Assembly: GCF_036227565.1 (NCBI RefSeq)
Contig: NZ_CP109460.1
Location: forward strand, 2,108,001 to 2,172,000
Direction of reading: 5' to 3'
DNA from: Streptomyces sp. NBC_01454
GTDB lineage: Bacteria > Actinomycetota > Actinomycetes > Streptomycetales > Streptomycetaceae
DNA length: 64,000 nt
This document shows, one piece after another, positions 18,050-27,107 of the stretch (its first letter is position 1; every line of letters begins with the position of its first letter). The notes under the pieces are model-generated. The model was not told the origin of the DNA and did not search any database. It saw only the letters and a list, made by a program, of their open reading frames with translations. The translations under genes and the position numbers were made by a program.

Positions 18050-20242
18050 TCAGGGGCCCAGTACGGCTGCCTGCCGGGCGCGCCCGGCGCGCAACACGTC
18101 GAACACGCCCGGAACTTGGCGCATGGCCCGCATCAGGGACGGCAGTCCGGCGGCGTTCGGCAGATGCAGCGTGTAGGTGTGGCGGACCCGCTGTTCGTGC
18201 GGCGGTTCGACGGCGGCCGACACCACGGCGGCGCCCTGGGAGGCGATGGCTTCGGTGAGGTCGGCCAGGAGGTGCGGCCGGCTGAAGGCCTCGGCCAGGA
18301 GGGTGACCCGGCAGCCGTGGCCGCCGTGGCCGGCGCCCCGCCAGCGCACCCCGACCGGCTGCCGGCCGGTGGCGGCCATCCGCGCCACGACGGGGCACAG
18401 GGCGCGGTGCACGGTGACCGTGCCGCCGCGTACGGCGAATCCGGTGACGGTGTCCGGCGGCACCGGGGTGCAGCAGCCGGCCAGCCGGACCGCCGCGCCC
18501 GGCAGGTCGGCCACCGCGAGCAGCGAGGCGGGGGCGGGGTCCGCTCCGGGACGGTCCTGGTATGCGGAGCGGCGGTCGGTGGCGGGCACCGCGGCGATCG
18601 TCTCGCCGTGCCCCGCCGGGCGGGCGCCGGGCTCCTGCCGCCCGGCCAGCCACCGGGCGATGGCGAGCCGGGCGGCGGGCGTGCGGGCCTGTTCGAGCCA
18701 CTCGGGCAGCGGGCCGGCCGCGGAGTCCGGGGCCATCAGCAGCTGCAGGCTGTCGCCGTCGTGCAGGACGGTGGAGAGGGTGGCGAGCCGGCCGTTGACC
18801 CGGGCGCCGATGCAGCAGTGCGCGGCCTCGCCGTGCCGTTCGTAGGCGGCATCCACGCAACTGGCCCCGGCGGGCAGGCCGATGGTGCCGCCCGTGGGAC
18901 CGGTCGAGCCGTCGGACGGGGCGTCGGCGCAGAAGACCGTGATCTCCCGGTCCTGGGCGAGGTCGTCGCGCAGCGAGGTCCAGAAGGTGTCCGGGTCGGG
19001 GGTGGTGCGCTGCCACTCCAGCAGCCGGGAGAGCCATCCGGGGCGGGTCGGGTCGGCCCGCTCGCCCTCGGGGGCGTCCGCGCCGTCGGTGGGTGCGTAC
19101 GGATTGCCCAGCGCGATCACCCCGGCCTCGGCGACCCGGTGCATCTGGTGCGTACGGATCAGGGTCTCGGCGATCTCCCCCGAGGGACCGGTGACCGCGG
19201 TGTGCAGCGACTGGTAGAGGTTGAACTTGGGGGCCGCGATGAAGTCCTTGAACTCGGAGACGACCGGGGTGAAGCAGGTGTGCAGCTCACCGAGGACGGC
19301 ATAGCAGTCGGCGTCCTCGGCCACCAGCACCAGCAGCCGCCCCAGATCCGCACCGGTCAGCTCGCGGCGCGCGAGGCGTACGCGGTGCACGGAGACGAAG
19401 TGCCGTGGGCGGACGTGCACTTCGGCGTCGATACCGGCCTCGTCCAGGACCACGCGCATCCGCTCGGCGAGGACGGCGAGCGGATCGGGCCGGGTGGCGT
19501 AGGTGGTGACCAGGGCCCGGGTGGTGGCGTACTCCTCCGGGTGCAGGATCGCGAAGACCAGGTCCTCCAGCTCGGCCTTCAGCGCCTGGACGCCGAGGCG
19601 CTCGGCGAGCGGGATCAGCACATCGCGGGTCACCTTGGCGATCCGGGCCTGCTTCTCGGGGCGCATCACCCCGAGGGTGCGCATGTTGTGCAGCCGGTCG
19701 GCGAGCTTGATGGACATCACCCGGACGTCGTTGCCCGTCGCCACCAGCATCTTGCGGAAGGTCTCCGGCTCGGCGGCCGCGCCGTAGCCGACCTTCTCCA
19801 GCTTGGTGACGCCGTCGACGAGATAACAGACCTCGTCCCCGAACAGCTCACGGACCAGATCGAGCGTCACTTCCGTGTCCTCGACGGTGTCGTGGAGCAG
19901 GGAGGCGGTCAAGGTCGTGGTCTCCGCGCCGAGTTCGGCGAGGATGAGGGTCACCGCGAGGGGGTGGGTGATGTACGGCTCGCCGCTCTTGCGCAGCTGC
20001 CCGCGGTGCGAGGACTCGGCGAGCAGATAGGCCCGGGTGAGGGTCTCCAGGTCCGCGTCCGGGTGGTGGTGGCGGTGCACCTTGGCGACGTGCTCGAGGG
20101 CGTGCGGGCGGCCGTCGCGGGGGGCCGGGCCGAGCAGTGCGGCGCGGCCGATCCGGCGCAGTCCTCTGAGCTCCAGTCGGCGGCGGCCGCGCTTGCGGGC
20201 CGCCGCTCCATGGTTACCAGGGTCAGTGGCCTCTGCGCTCAT
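18050..20242 (-). CDS. rshA: RelA/SpoT-family (p)ppGpp hydrolase/synthetase, RshA type
   Basis: 730 residues from the ATG at 20242 (SD GGAGGT). Order: HD hydrolase domain with intact HDTVED (H127, D128, E131, D132), synthetase-like domain (EFKDFIAAPKFNLYQSLHT retained), TGS, and C-terminal ACT domain. Compared with RelA as I remember it, the synthetase region has lost several usually conserved residues. IRVLV-type Arg is replaced in GRLLVLV, EIQIRT is ETLIRT, and AExGxAAHW is AEAGVIALG. Hydrolysis therefore looks safe and synthesis uncertain. S. coelicolor has a second RSH (rshA) besides relA in this neighbourhood. Followed downstream by the M1 peptidase. Confidence 0.92.
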   Translation of the reverse strand: MSAEATDPGNHGAAARKRGRRRLELRGLRRIGRAALLGPAPRDGRPHALEHVAKVHRHHHPDADLETLTRAYLLAESSHRGQLRKSGEPYITHPLAVTLILAELGAETTTLTASLLHDTVEDTEVTLDLVRELFGDEVCYLVDGVTKLEKVGYGAAAEPETFRKMLVATGNDVRVMSIKLADRLHNMRTLGVMRPEKQARIAKVTRDVLIPLAERLGVQALKAELEDLVFAILHPEEYATTRALVTTYATRPDPLAVLAERMRVVLDEAGIDAEVHVRPRHFVSVHRVRLARRELTGADLGRLLVLVAEDADCYAVLGELHTCFTPVVSEFKDFIAAPKFNLYQSLHTAVTGPSGEIAETLIRTHQMHRVAEAGVIALGNPYAPTDGADAPEGERADPTRPGWLSRLLEWQRTTPDPDTFWTSLRDDLAQDREITVFCADAPSDGSTGPTGGTIGLPAGASCVDAAYERHGEAAHCCIGARVNGRLATLSTVLHDGDSLQLLMAPDSAAGPLPEWLEQARTPAARLAIARWLAGRQEPGARPAGHGETIAAVPATDRRSAYQDRPGADPAPASLLAVADLPGAAVRLAGCCTPVPPDTVTGFAVRGGTVTVHRALCPVVARMAATGRQPVGVRWRGAGHGGHGCRVTLLAEAFSRPHLLADLTEAIASQGAAVVSAAVEPPHEQRVRHTYTLHLPNAAGLPSLMRAMRQVPGVFDVLRAGRARQAAVLGP

Positions 20243-20437
20243 GGGCACCTCCGGCAGCGTCGACCGGCGGTGGGGTGCGTCGTTCCGACGTCCGGGCCGG
20301 TGCTTGATGCTATCGAGCCCATCACGCAGCGCTGTCCGCCTCTTGCTCAGAGTGATCCGGATCACCCGTTCGAGCGAAAGTTATGGCCGGAACCGCTCCC
20401 TGAAGGAGGACGGAAGCCCGGAGCGCCGCGGGGTGCG

Positions 20438-21313
20438 TCAGGCGAGCGCGGCGGACAGCCAGGCGGGGTCGAAGGTGCCCTCGGCGACGATCTCGGCGGG
20501 CCCGGTCATCTCGACCGTGCCGTCGGGCAGCTCGGTGATCGTCAGGCTGCCGCCGAGCACCTCGACCGTGTACGTGACGGGGGATCCGGTGCGGCTCGGG
20601 TCCAGGCCATCCCTGCGGGCGGCCGCGACGGCGACCGCGCAGGCGCCGGTGCCACAGGAGCGGGTCTCCCCCGAGCCGCGCTCGTGCACCCGCATCGCCA
20701 CATGGCGCGGACCGCGGTCGGCGACGAACTCGATGTTCACGCCCTCGGGATAAACCGCCGCTGGGCTGAACGGCGGTACCTCCCGCAGGTCGCCGGCGTG
20801 GGCCAGATCCTCGACGAAGGCGACGGCGTGCGGGTTGCCCATGTTCACGTTGCGGGCCGGCCAGCTGCGGCCGCCGAGCGTGACGACGACGCTCTCCTCG
20901 GGGAGCCCGGCGCGGCCCATGGAGACCGTCACCTCGCCGCTCTTGGCGAGGTGGACGCGGCGGACGCCGGCACGGGTGGCGATGGCGAGTTCGCCGGCCT
21001 CGACCAGACCGGCGTGCAGCAGATAGCGCGCGAAGACGCGGACGCCGTTGCCGCACATCTCGGCGATCGAGCCGTCGCCGTTGCGGTAGTCCATGAACCA
21101 CTCGGCCTCGCCGGCCTGGGCACACGCCTCGGGGTGCGCGGCGGACCGGACGACGCGCAGCACACCGTCGCCGCCGAGGCCGGCCCGTCGGTCACAGATC
21201 CTGGCGACGGCGGTCGCGGGCAGGTCGAGGAGGCCCTCCGGATCGGGAATGATCACGAAGTCGTTCTCGGTGCCGTGGCCCTTGAGGAAAGCGAGGCGCT
21301 GCGTACTGGTCAC
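20438..21313 (-). CDS. dapF: Diaminopimelate epimerase
   Basis: Converts LL- to meso-diaminopimelate for lysine (and, in principle, peptidoglycan; streptomycetes mainly use the LL form in the wall). 291 residues from the GTG at 21313. Both active-site cysteines are in place: MCGNGVR and SCGTGACA. The N-terminal KGHGTENDFV is typical. The SD is weak (GAGG next to the start). It follows the small membrane-protein gene by 110 bp and precedes rshA. Confidence 0.96.
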   Translation of the reverse strand: MTSTQRLAFLKGHGTENDFVIIPDPEGLLDLPATAVARICDRRAGLGGDGVLRVVRSAAHPEACAQAGEAEWFMDYRNGDGSIAEMCGNGVRVFARYLLHAGLVEAGELAIATRAGVRRVHLAKSGEVTVSMGRAGLPEESVVVTLGGRSWPARNVNMGNPHAVAFVEDLAHAGDLREVPPFSPAAVYPEGVNIEFVADRGPRHVAMRVHERGSGETRSCGTGACAVAVAAARRDGLDPSRTGSPVTYTVEVLGGSLTITELPDGTVEMTGPAEIVAEGTFDPAWLSAALA

Positions 21314-21423
21314 CCTCGCATCGTACGGGGAGGGCGGGCGGAGCGGGGGCGCAGGGGTTGCGGGGGACGACGCGCCAGTACGGGCCCGGAGGCGGTCACG
21401 GGGGGCCCGCGGAGAGCGCCGGC

Positions 21424-21957
21424 TCAGCGCAGCCGCGCCACGCGCCAGATCGCCAGCGCCGCCGGGACGGCGACCACGAGGGCGTAAACCAGCACCACAC
21501 GCCAGTCGGCGCGGCGGCCGGAGCCGGGCGCCGGGAGGCCGGGCCAGGCGTGGTCGACGCGGCGGGCGGCCATCATGCCCCAGCCGGCGGCGCAGCAGCA
21601 CAGCAGCAGGCCGAGCATCGCGATCACCGCGCCGCCGTCGCCGCCGAACTCGAAGGCGAGGGGGAAGGCGAACATCAGCGAGCCGAGGGTGGCGAGGGCG
21701 ACGATCGGTGCCAGCTGCCACAGCCGCAGCCGGCGCGGCGGGCGCAGCTCCCGGAAGGACTCGCCGCCCTCGCCGGGCCGCTCGCCCTCGGCGTCGAAGC
21801 CCTCGGGGTCGTCCAGAGTCACGGGGTCGGCGAGCGGGGCACCGGTGGGACCGGACAGGGCGTCACGGGCGTCGGGACCGTCATCGGTCAGCGGCGCCGA
21901 TTCCGCGCCGTTGTCCGGTTGCTGCGCTCTGTTGCGAGGGCCGGCCTCCATTGCCAC
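21424..21957 (-). CDS. Membrane protein of unknown function between miaA and dapF
   Basis: 177 residues. The N-terminal half (1-75) is hydrophilic, acidic and Pro/Gly-rich, probably cytoplasmic. Then come three hydrophobic segments (about 81-100, 108-128, 153-172), the second containing a CCC run (LLLCCCAAGW). No enzyme motif was seen. The GC pattern and position (miaA, 102-bp gap, this gene, 110-bp gap, dapF) support a real gene in a conserved Streptomyces arrangement. Function unknown. Confidence 0.75.
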   Translation of the reverse strand: MAMEAGPRNRAQQPDNGAESAPLTDDGPDARDALSGPTGAPLADPVTLDDPEGFDAEGERPGEGGESFRELRPPRRLRLWQLAPIVALATLGSLMFAFPLAFEFGGDGGAVIAMLGLLLCCCAAGWGMMAARRVDHAWPGLPAPGSGRRADWRVVLVYALVVAVPAALAIWRVARLR

Positions 21958-22059
21958 GCGCCCTCCCCACTGCGAACTGCACGCCTCGATCGAAGGTCGA
22001 TGATGACACGCCCTCAGAGGCCCGGATGACGGCCGGAGCGTCCCGATGCCATGACGTGA

Positions 22060-22998
22060 TCAGGCTGTGACCGGTCGTTCGAGCAACGTCAGGGCCCGCT
22101 CGGGAAGTTCCGCGCGGCGGTCGGCGGCCCCGCTCAGCCAGTGGACCCGGGGGTCCCGGCGGAACCACGAGTCCTGGCGTCGCGCGAAGCGTTTGGTGGC
22201 GCGCACCGTCTCGTCGCGCGCCTCCTGCCCGGTGCACTCCCCCGCGAGCTGGGCGAGCACCTGCTGATAGCCCAGCGCCCGGGACGCCGTACGTCCCTCG
22301 CGCAGCCCCTCGCCCTCCAGCCGGCGCACCTCGTCGACCAGGCCGGCCTCCCACATGCGGTCGACCCGCCGGGCGATCCGCTCGTCGAGCTCGGGGCGCT
22401 CGACATCCACGCCGATCTGCAGGGTGTCGTAGAACGCCTCGTGGCCGGGGAGGTTGGCGGTGAACGGGCGGCCGGTGATCTCGATGACCTCCAGGGCGCG
22501 CACGATACGGCGGCCGTTGCTCGCCAGGATCGCGCGGCCGGCCTCGGGATCGGCGGCGGCCAGCCGGGCGTGCAGGGCACCGCTGCCGTCGGCGGCCAGT
22601 TCGGCCTCCAGGCGGGCGCGAACCTCCGGGTCGGTGCCGGGGAAGTCGAGGGCGTCGATGGCGCCGCGTACGTACAGGCCGGAGCCGCCGACCAGGACCG
22701 GGGTGCGGCCCTCGGCGAGCAGCCGGTCGATCTCGGCACGGGCCAGCCGCTGGTACTCGGCGACGCTGGCGGCGCGGGTCACGTCCCAGATGTCCAGGAG
22801 GCGGTGCGGGACGCCCTGGCGCTCCTCGGGGGTGAGTTTGGCGGTGCCGATGTCCATGCCGCGGTAGAGCTGCATGGAGTCGGCGTTGATGACCTCGCCG
22901 CCCAGGTGCTGTGCGAGCGCGACGCCCAGATCGGACTTTCCGGCCGCGGTGGGGCCGACGACGGCGATGACCCGCGGAGCGGGGACGGCGGTGTTCAC
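22060..22998 (-). CDS. miaA: tRNA dimethylallyltransferase
   Basis: Transfers a dimethylallyl group to A37 of tRNAs reading UNN codons, the substrate step before MiaB. 312 residues from the GTG at 22998, the usual family length. Visible: P-loop GPTAAGKSDLG, NADSMQLYRGMDIGTAK, RLLDIWDV, GGSGLYVRG, and the C-terminal ATKRFARRQDSWFRRD. The SD is weak. Divergent from the small acidic protein gene. miaB is about 1.5 kb away on the same strand. Confidence 0.97.
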   Translation of the reverse strand: MNTAVPAPRVIAVVGPTAAGKSDLGVALAQHLGGEVINADSMQLYRGMDIGTAKLTPEERQGVPHRLLDIWDVTRAASVAEYQRLARAEIDRLLAEGRTPVLVGGSGLYVRGAIDALDFPGTDPEVRARLEAELAADGSGALHARLAAADPEAGRAILASNGRRIVRALEVIEITGRPFTANLPGHEAFYDTLQIGVDVERPELDERIARRVDRMWEAGLVDEVRRLEGEGLREGRTASRALGYQQVLAQLAGECTGQEARDETVRATKRFARRQDSWFRRDPRVHWLSGAADRRAELPERALTLLERPVTA

Positions 22999-23176
22999 CC
23001 CGTCAGTCTCGCAAACATCAGGCCCCCCTCTCGAACGAGCGACGTGACGGGCAACCAATGGGTTCGTTGCCTGTTGCGAGGTCCCGGGAGCCGGTGCACA
23101 CCGGCGCCCGCGGGCGGCGCAACGGTCCGCCCCGGGCGGCACGGGACGTCGCCACATGAAGAGCGTAGGAGCAGTT

Positions 23177-23605
23177 ATGGGCGTGTTTTCGCGGTTTCGC
23201 CGCCGTAAGTCCGCAGCGTTGACGGAGGAGAGTGCCGCTACGTCCGTGCCGGCCGGGGCACCGGAGCCGGCGGAGCCGGCCGCTTCGGCGGTCGCCGAGG
23301 ACACCCGGGACGTCGCGGGGTCCGGGGAGGTCGCGGGGTCCGGGGACGCCACGAAGCCCGGGGACGCCACGGAATCCGAGGACGCCACGCGCGCCGGGGA
23401 CGAAGCCGGGCCCACAGCTGAGGGCGCGGCCCCGGCGGACGGAGAGGTTCCGGCGGCGCCGGAAGGGTCCGAGGGCCCGGAGGAGGAGCCGGCGGGCACC
23501 GACGGGCCGCGCGGGGAGAAGGCCGGTGAGAGCGCCGGCATTCCCCGGCAGCAGTCGGCACAGGCCGCGGCGGACCGCGAGTCCGGCGAGAGCGCCCGGC
23601 ACTGA
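23177..23605 (+). CDS. Small acidic repetitive protein of unknown function
   Basis: 142 residues from the ATG at 23177 with TAGGAG 5 nt upstream. A basic N-terminus (MGVFSRFRRRK) is followed by a Glu/Pro/Ala/Gly-rich, strongly acidic and probably disordered body. It has degenerate repeats (VAGSGE, VAGSGD, GDATKP, GDATES, EDATRA) and no membrane segment. Homologues beside miaA in Streptomyces have, as I recall, been labelled gliding motility protein, which nothing here supports. Divergent from miaA. Confidence 0.7.
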   Translation: MGVFSRFRRRKSAALTEESAATSVPAGAPEPAEPAASAVAEDTRDVAGSGEVAGSGDATKPGDATESEDATRAGDEAGPTAEGAAPADGEVPAAPEGSEGPEEEPAGTDGPRGEKAGESAGIPRQQSAQAAADRESGESARH

Positions 23606-23617
23606 GACCGGGCCCGC

Positions 23618-23636
23618 GCGGACCGTCCCGGTCCGC
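23618..23636. terminator. Hairpin between the acidic protein gene and the LigB-like gene
   Basis: Perfect 8-bp stem GCGGACCG / CGGTCCGC with a 3-nt loop, 12 bp after the plus-strand stop, between convergent genes. Confidence 0.6.
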
Positions 23637-23713
23637 CGGACCTGCGGACACGGCACGACGGCCGCGCGGCAGATCGCCCCGCGGCCGTCGCCGTACCTTC
23701 CCGGGGTGCCGCG

Positions 23714-24424
23714 CTACGACCAGGTCGCCACGAAGTAGCCCACGCCGTACGGGGACTCCTCGCGCAGCAGGCGGCCGCGCAGCTCCGCGCCCCCGGCCGC
23801 GCCCGCCGCGATCTGCCAGACGGCCCGCCCGGACACCTGGAGGCCGGCGGCCGGCTCCTCGCCGAGGGCGGTCAGCGCGGCGAGGTCGGCGGTGCCCAGG
23901 GCGGCGGCCACCCCCGCGTCGAAGCCCTCGGCCCGCTCGTCGAAGTAGCCGGGCGCCTTCACCGTCCGGCAGGCGCTGCCGTCACCCATCACCAGCAGCG
24001 CCACCCGGGGCGCGGCGGCGGCGATCTCCCGGCCCGTCTGCGCACACCGCTCGGGCGGCAGCGGCTGCGCCACCCCCCGTGCCTCCACCGGGGCGTCGGC
24101 CCAGTCCGTACGGGACAGCAGCCAGGCGCCGACGGACAGCGACGGCGGGAGCCGCCGTCCCGGCACGGCCTCGGCCGCGCCCAGGGATACCTCGACGTCC
24201 GCCCCGAAGCCGCGGAACGAGCCGAGGGCGCCCTCGGGGTGCGGGCCCTGCCCGGCCTCGTCGGCGGGGCCCAGGACGACCAGCCGGTCCGGGCGGGCCG
24301 CGGCGAGCACACCGACCGCGTCCACGCAGGCGGCGCGCAGCGCGTCCAGCTCGGACGCGGCGCCGGCCGCCACCTCCGGGACGAGCAGCGGCGGACAGGG
24401 GCAGAAGGCTGCGGCTACGAGCAT
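23714..24424 (-). CDS. Class III extradiol dioxygenase (LigB)-like protein
   Basis: 236 residues from the ATG at 24424. N-terminal VAAAFCPCPPLLVPEVA and the central VALLVMGDGSACR and FDERAEGFDAGV match the LigB/MEMO-like fold of uncharacterised actinobacterial proteins beside miaB. The ligand-type histidines of true extradiol enzymes are not obvious, so catalysis is doubtful. It follows miaB by 103 bp on the same strand and may share its transcript. Role in tRNA modification not shown. Confidence 0.75.
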   Translation of the reverse strand: MLVAAAFCPCPPLLVPEVAAGAASELDALRAACVDAVGVLAAARPDRLVVLGPADEAGQGPHPEGALGSFRGFGADVEVSLGAAEAVPGRRLPPSLSVGAWLLSRTDWADAPVEARGVAQPLPPERCAQTGREIAAAAPRVALLVMGDGSACRTVKAPGYFDERAEGFDAGVAAALGTADLAALTALGEEPAAGLQVSGRAVWQIAAGAAGGAELRGRLLREESPYGVGYFVATWS

Positions 24425-24527
24425 GCACGCAGCGTAACGCCCCCGGTGCGGAACCGTTTCCGGTGCCCTGCCGGGGGCGGTGCGTGGCCCGGCGCGCCCC
24501 TGTGGCGGGTGGCTCGGGAGCGCCGGG

Positions 24528-26051
24528 TCAGTCGCAGCCGCAGCCGGCGGTGGGCGCCGGGGCCGGCGCCGGGGCGCCGATGGTGGGCAGGCCCAGGAGC
24601 ACGCCCGTGGGCTTCTCCGCCGGGGCCCCGTTGTTGACGTTGCGCTTCTCCCAGGCGTCACCGGCGCGGGTGCGGCGCACCGCCCGGGCCGGTCCCTCCG
24701 CCAGGAGGTGGTGCGGGGCGGCGTAGGTCACCTCGACCGTCACCACGTCGCCGGGCCGGACCGGCTCCTGGGGACGGGTGAAGTGCACCAGGCGGTTGTC
24801 GGGGGCCCGGCCGGAGAGCCGGTGGGTGGCGTCGTCCTTGCGGCCCTCGCCCTCGGCGACCAGCACCTCGAGCGTGCGGCCGACCTGCTTCTTGTTCTCC
24901 GCCCAGGAGATCTCCTCCTGGAGGGCGACCAGACGCTCGTAGCGCTCCTGGACGACGGCCTTGGGGATCTGGCCCTCCATGTCGGCCGCGGGGGTACCGG
25001 GGCGCTTGGAGTACTGGAAGGTGAATGCCTGGGCGAAGCGGGACTCGCGGACCGTGTGGAGGGTCTGCGCGAAGTCCTCCTCGGTCTCGCCGGGGAAGCC
25101 GACGATGATGTCGGTGGAAATGGCGGCGTCCGGCATCGCGGCGCGCACCTTCTCGATGATGCCGAGGAAGCGCTCCTGCCGGTACGAGCGGCGCATCGCC
25201 TTGAGCACGGTGTCCGAACCGGACTGCAGCGGCATGTGGAGCTGCGGCATGACGTTCGGCGTCTCGGCCATGGCGGCGATGACGTCGTCGGTGAAGTCGC
25301 GGGGGTGCGGGGAGGTGAAGCGGACCCGCTCCAGGCCCTCGATCTTCCCGCAGGCACGCAGCAGCTTGCTGAAGGCCTCGCGGTCGCCGATGTCGGAACC
25401 GTAGGCATTGACGTTCTGGCCGAGCAGGGTGATCTCGCTGACGCCCTCGGCGACCAGCGCCTCGACCTCGGCGAGGATGTCGCCGGGCCGGCGGTCCTTC
25501 TCCTTGCCGCGCAGCGCGGGCACGATGCAGAAGGTGCAGGTGTTGTTGCAGCCCACGGAGATGGAGACCCAGGCCGCGTACGCGCTCTCCCGCCGGGTGG
25601 GCAGCGTCGAGGGAAACGCCTCCAGCGACTCGGCGATCTCGACCTGCGCCTCCTCCTGGATGCGGGCGCGCTCCAGCAGGACCGGCAGCTTGCCGATGTT
25701 GTGCGTGCCGAAGACGACGTCGACCCAGGGGGCTTTCTTGACGATGGTGTCCCGGTCCTTCTGCGCGAGACAGCCGCCCACGGCGATCTGCATCCCGGGC
25801 CGTGCGGCCTTCTTCGGGGCGAGCTGACCGAGGTTGCCGTAGAGCCGGTTGTCGGCGTTCTCGCGCACCGCGCAGGTGTTGAAGACCACGACGTCGGCGC
25901 CCTCGTCGTCCTTGGCGGCGGGCACGTAACCGGCCTCCTCCAGCAGGCCGGACAGCCGCTCGGAGTCGTGGACGTTCATCTGGCACCCGTAGGTGCGGAT
26001 CTCGTAGCTTCTGTTGACGCCCACTGCCTGGCTCCGGTCGCTGCTGGTCAT
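24528..26051 (-). CDS. miaB: tRNA-2-methylthio-N6-dimethylallyladenosine synthase
   Basis: Radical-SAM methylthiotransferase acting on i6A37 made by MiaA. 507 residues: N-terminal UPF0004 domain with auxiliary-cluster cysteines C23, C60 and C94; radical SAM motif C168-x3-C172-x2-C175 (GCNNTCTFC); C-terminal TRAM domain ([15 protein letters not shown]). The last about 50 residues are Pro/Ala-rich and end in GCGCD, an unusual Cys-containing tail. ATG start at 26051. Confidence 0.96.
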   Translation of the reverse strand: MTSSDRSQAVGVNRSYEIRTYGCQMNVHDSERLSGLLEEAGYVPAAKDDEGADVVVFNTCAVRENADNRLYGNLGQLAPKKAARPGMQIAVGGCLAQKDRDTIVKKAPWVDVVFGTHNIGKLPVLLERARIQEEAQVEIAESLEAFPSTLPTRRESAYAAWVSISVGCNNTCTFCIVPALRGKEKDRRPGDILAEVEALVAEGVSEITLLGQNVNAYGSDIGDREAFSKLLRACGKIEGLERVRFTSPHPRDFTDDVIAAMAETPNVMPQLHMPLQSGSDTVLKAMRRSYRQERFLGIIEKVRAAMPDAAISTDIIVGFPGETEEDFAQTLHTVRESRFAQAFTFQYSKRPGTPAADMEGQIPKAVVQERYERLVALQEEISWAENKKQVGRTLEVLVAEGEGRKDDATHRLSGRAPDNRLVHFTRPQEPVRPGDVVTVEVTYAAPHHLLAEGPARAVRRTRAGDAWEKRNVNNGAPAEKPTGVLLGLPTIGAPAPAPAPTAGCGCD

Positions 26052-26177
26052 CCCTCAAGGGTAGGCGGTGCCCGGCCTTGCTCCGGACGCCGGACGGCCG
26101 GGATGGCCGGGATGGCCGGGCGGGGGGAGGACGGTGCACGAGGCGGCAGACGGCCGCCGGTCAGGGCCGTGCGCGCC

Positions 26178-26789
26178 TCACAGGGCCAGCACGATGGCGG
26201 CGCCGATGCCGCCCGCCCCCAAGGCGAAGGCCGCGCAGCGCAGACCGCCGCCCCGCCAGCGGAAGGGGCGGTCGAGCGCGAAGCGGCCGGGTCCGGTCGC
26301 CGCGACGGCCAGCGCGACCATGGCGATGGTCACGGGGTACTCGATGCCGCCGCTGATCGCCCAGAGCCCTTGGGGGGCGCCGATGACCATGGCGTTGATC
26401 ATCACCCCGATGAGTGCGGCAGCTGCCAGGGGCGTGAACAGCCCGGTCGCGAAGCCGAGGCCGCCGGCGAACTCCGAGACGCCGGCGAGGCCGGCGAAGA
26501 AGTCGCCGGGGTGGTAGCCGAGCGCCGCGAAGGCCTTGCCGGTGCCGGAGATCCCGTGGCCGCCGAAGAGGCCGAAGAGCTTCTGGGCGCCGTGGCCGGC
26601 CATGATCAGCCCCACGGTGAGACGGAGAGCGAGCAGGCCGAGGTCGGCGCCGGGCGAGGGTGGACGGTGGGTGTCGGGCCGGGCTCGGATATCCGGCCGC
26701 AGCTCGGTGAGCGATTTCATGAGGGTGTCGCTTCCCGCACCGGCGCGCCAAAGGGCCGCGGTGTCGGACACCGGCGCCGGTGCGCTCAT
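26178..26789 (-). CDS. DoxX-family membrane protein
   Basis: Four-helix DoxX/DUF4281-like inner-membrane protein of up to 203 residues. Characteristic segments are LRLTVGLIMAGHGAQKLFG and GDFFAGLAGVSEFAGGLGFATGLFTP. The start is uncertain: ATG 26789 (used) and ATG 26720 (MKSLTELRP) are both in frame, and neither has a good SD. Related proteins act in thiol or redox homeostasis or sulfur oxidation, but no substrate can be assigned. It lies upstream of miaB (126-bp gap) and divergent from the TAXI gene. Confidence 0.85.
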   Translation of the reverse strand: MSAPAPVSDTAALWRAGAGSDTLMKSLTELRPDIRARPDTHRPPSPGADLGLLALRLTVGLIMAGHGAQKLFGLFGGHGISGTGKAFAALGYHPGDFFAGLAGVSEFAGGLGFATGLFTPLAAAALIGVMINAMVIGAPQGLWAISGGIEYPVTIAMVALAVAATGPGRFALDRPFRWRGGGLRCAAFALGAGGIGAAIVLAL

Positions 26790-27107
26790 GGTGGGGGATT
26801 CTCATGGACTGCGCGCCGTGGGGCGCGCGGTGGGGACGTGCCAGGTCCCCGCTGCGTGGAACGATGGAACCGCGGACCGGTCGGACGGGAGAGGGGGCTG
26901 CCGTCCACCCCCACAGCTCTACAGCCGATCCTGCTACGCACGGGGACATCTGCAAGTGGGGAGCGGATGCCCCGTTCCGCCACGGGGCTCCGGGCCGCGG
27001 GGCGAGCGGCCCGCAGGCCGGATCCGGTCCGCGCACGGGTACCTGCCGCGGCCCCGGCCCAGCCCCGCCCCTCCCTTTCCCGCCGGAGTGCTGGCAGGAT
27101 CCCGCCC
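26790..27107. other. Divergent intergenic region, DoxX gene to TAXI gene
   Basis: 318 bp with no convincing gene. It holds a 10-bp palindrome CCGGCGCCGG just inside the DoxX 5' end (26771-26780) and a 7-bp stem GCGCGCC / GGCGCGC (26811-26828). The latter could be an operator or a hairpin in the DoxX leader. No sigma-factor hexamers could be assigned with confidence. Confidence 0.4.

Noticed and set aside
17753..21487. 1244-codon plus-strand frame over rshA and dapF
   Set aside because: Crosses gene boundaries of rshA, its promoter and dapF. Composition typical of a shadow frame.
24480..27107. 5' extension of the TAXI protein frame back over miaB and the DoxX gene
   Set aside because: The extension is antisense to two convincing genes. 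The ATG at 27108 begins the signal segment.
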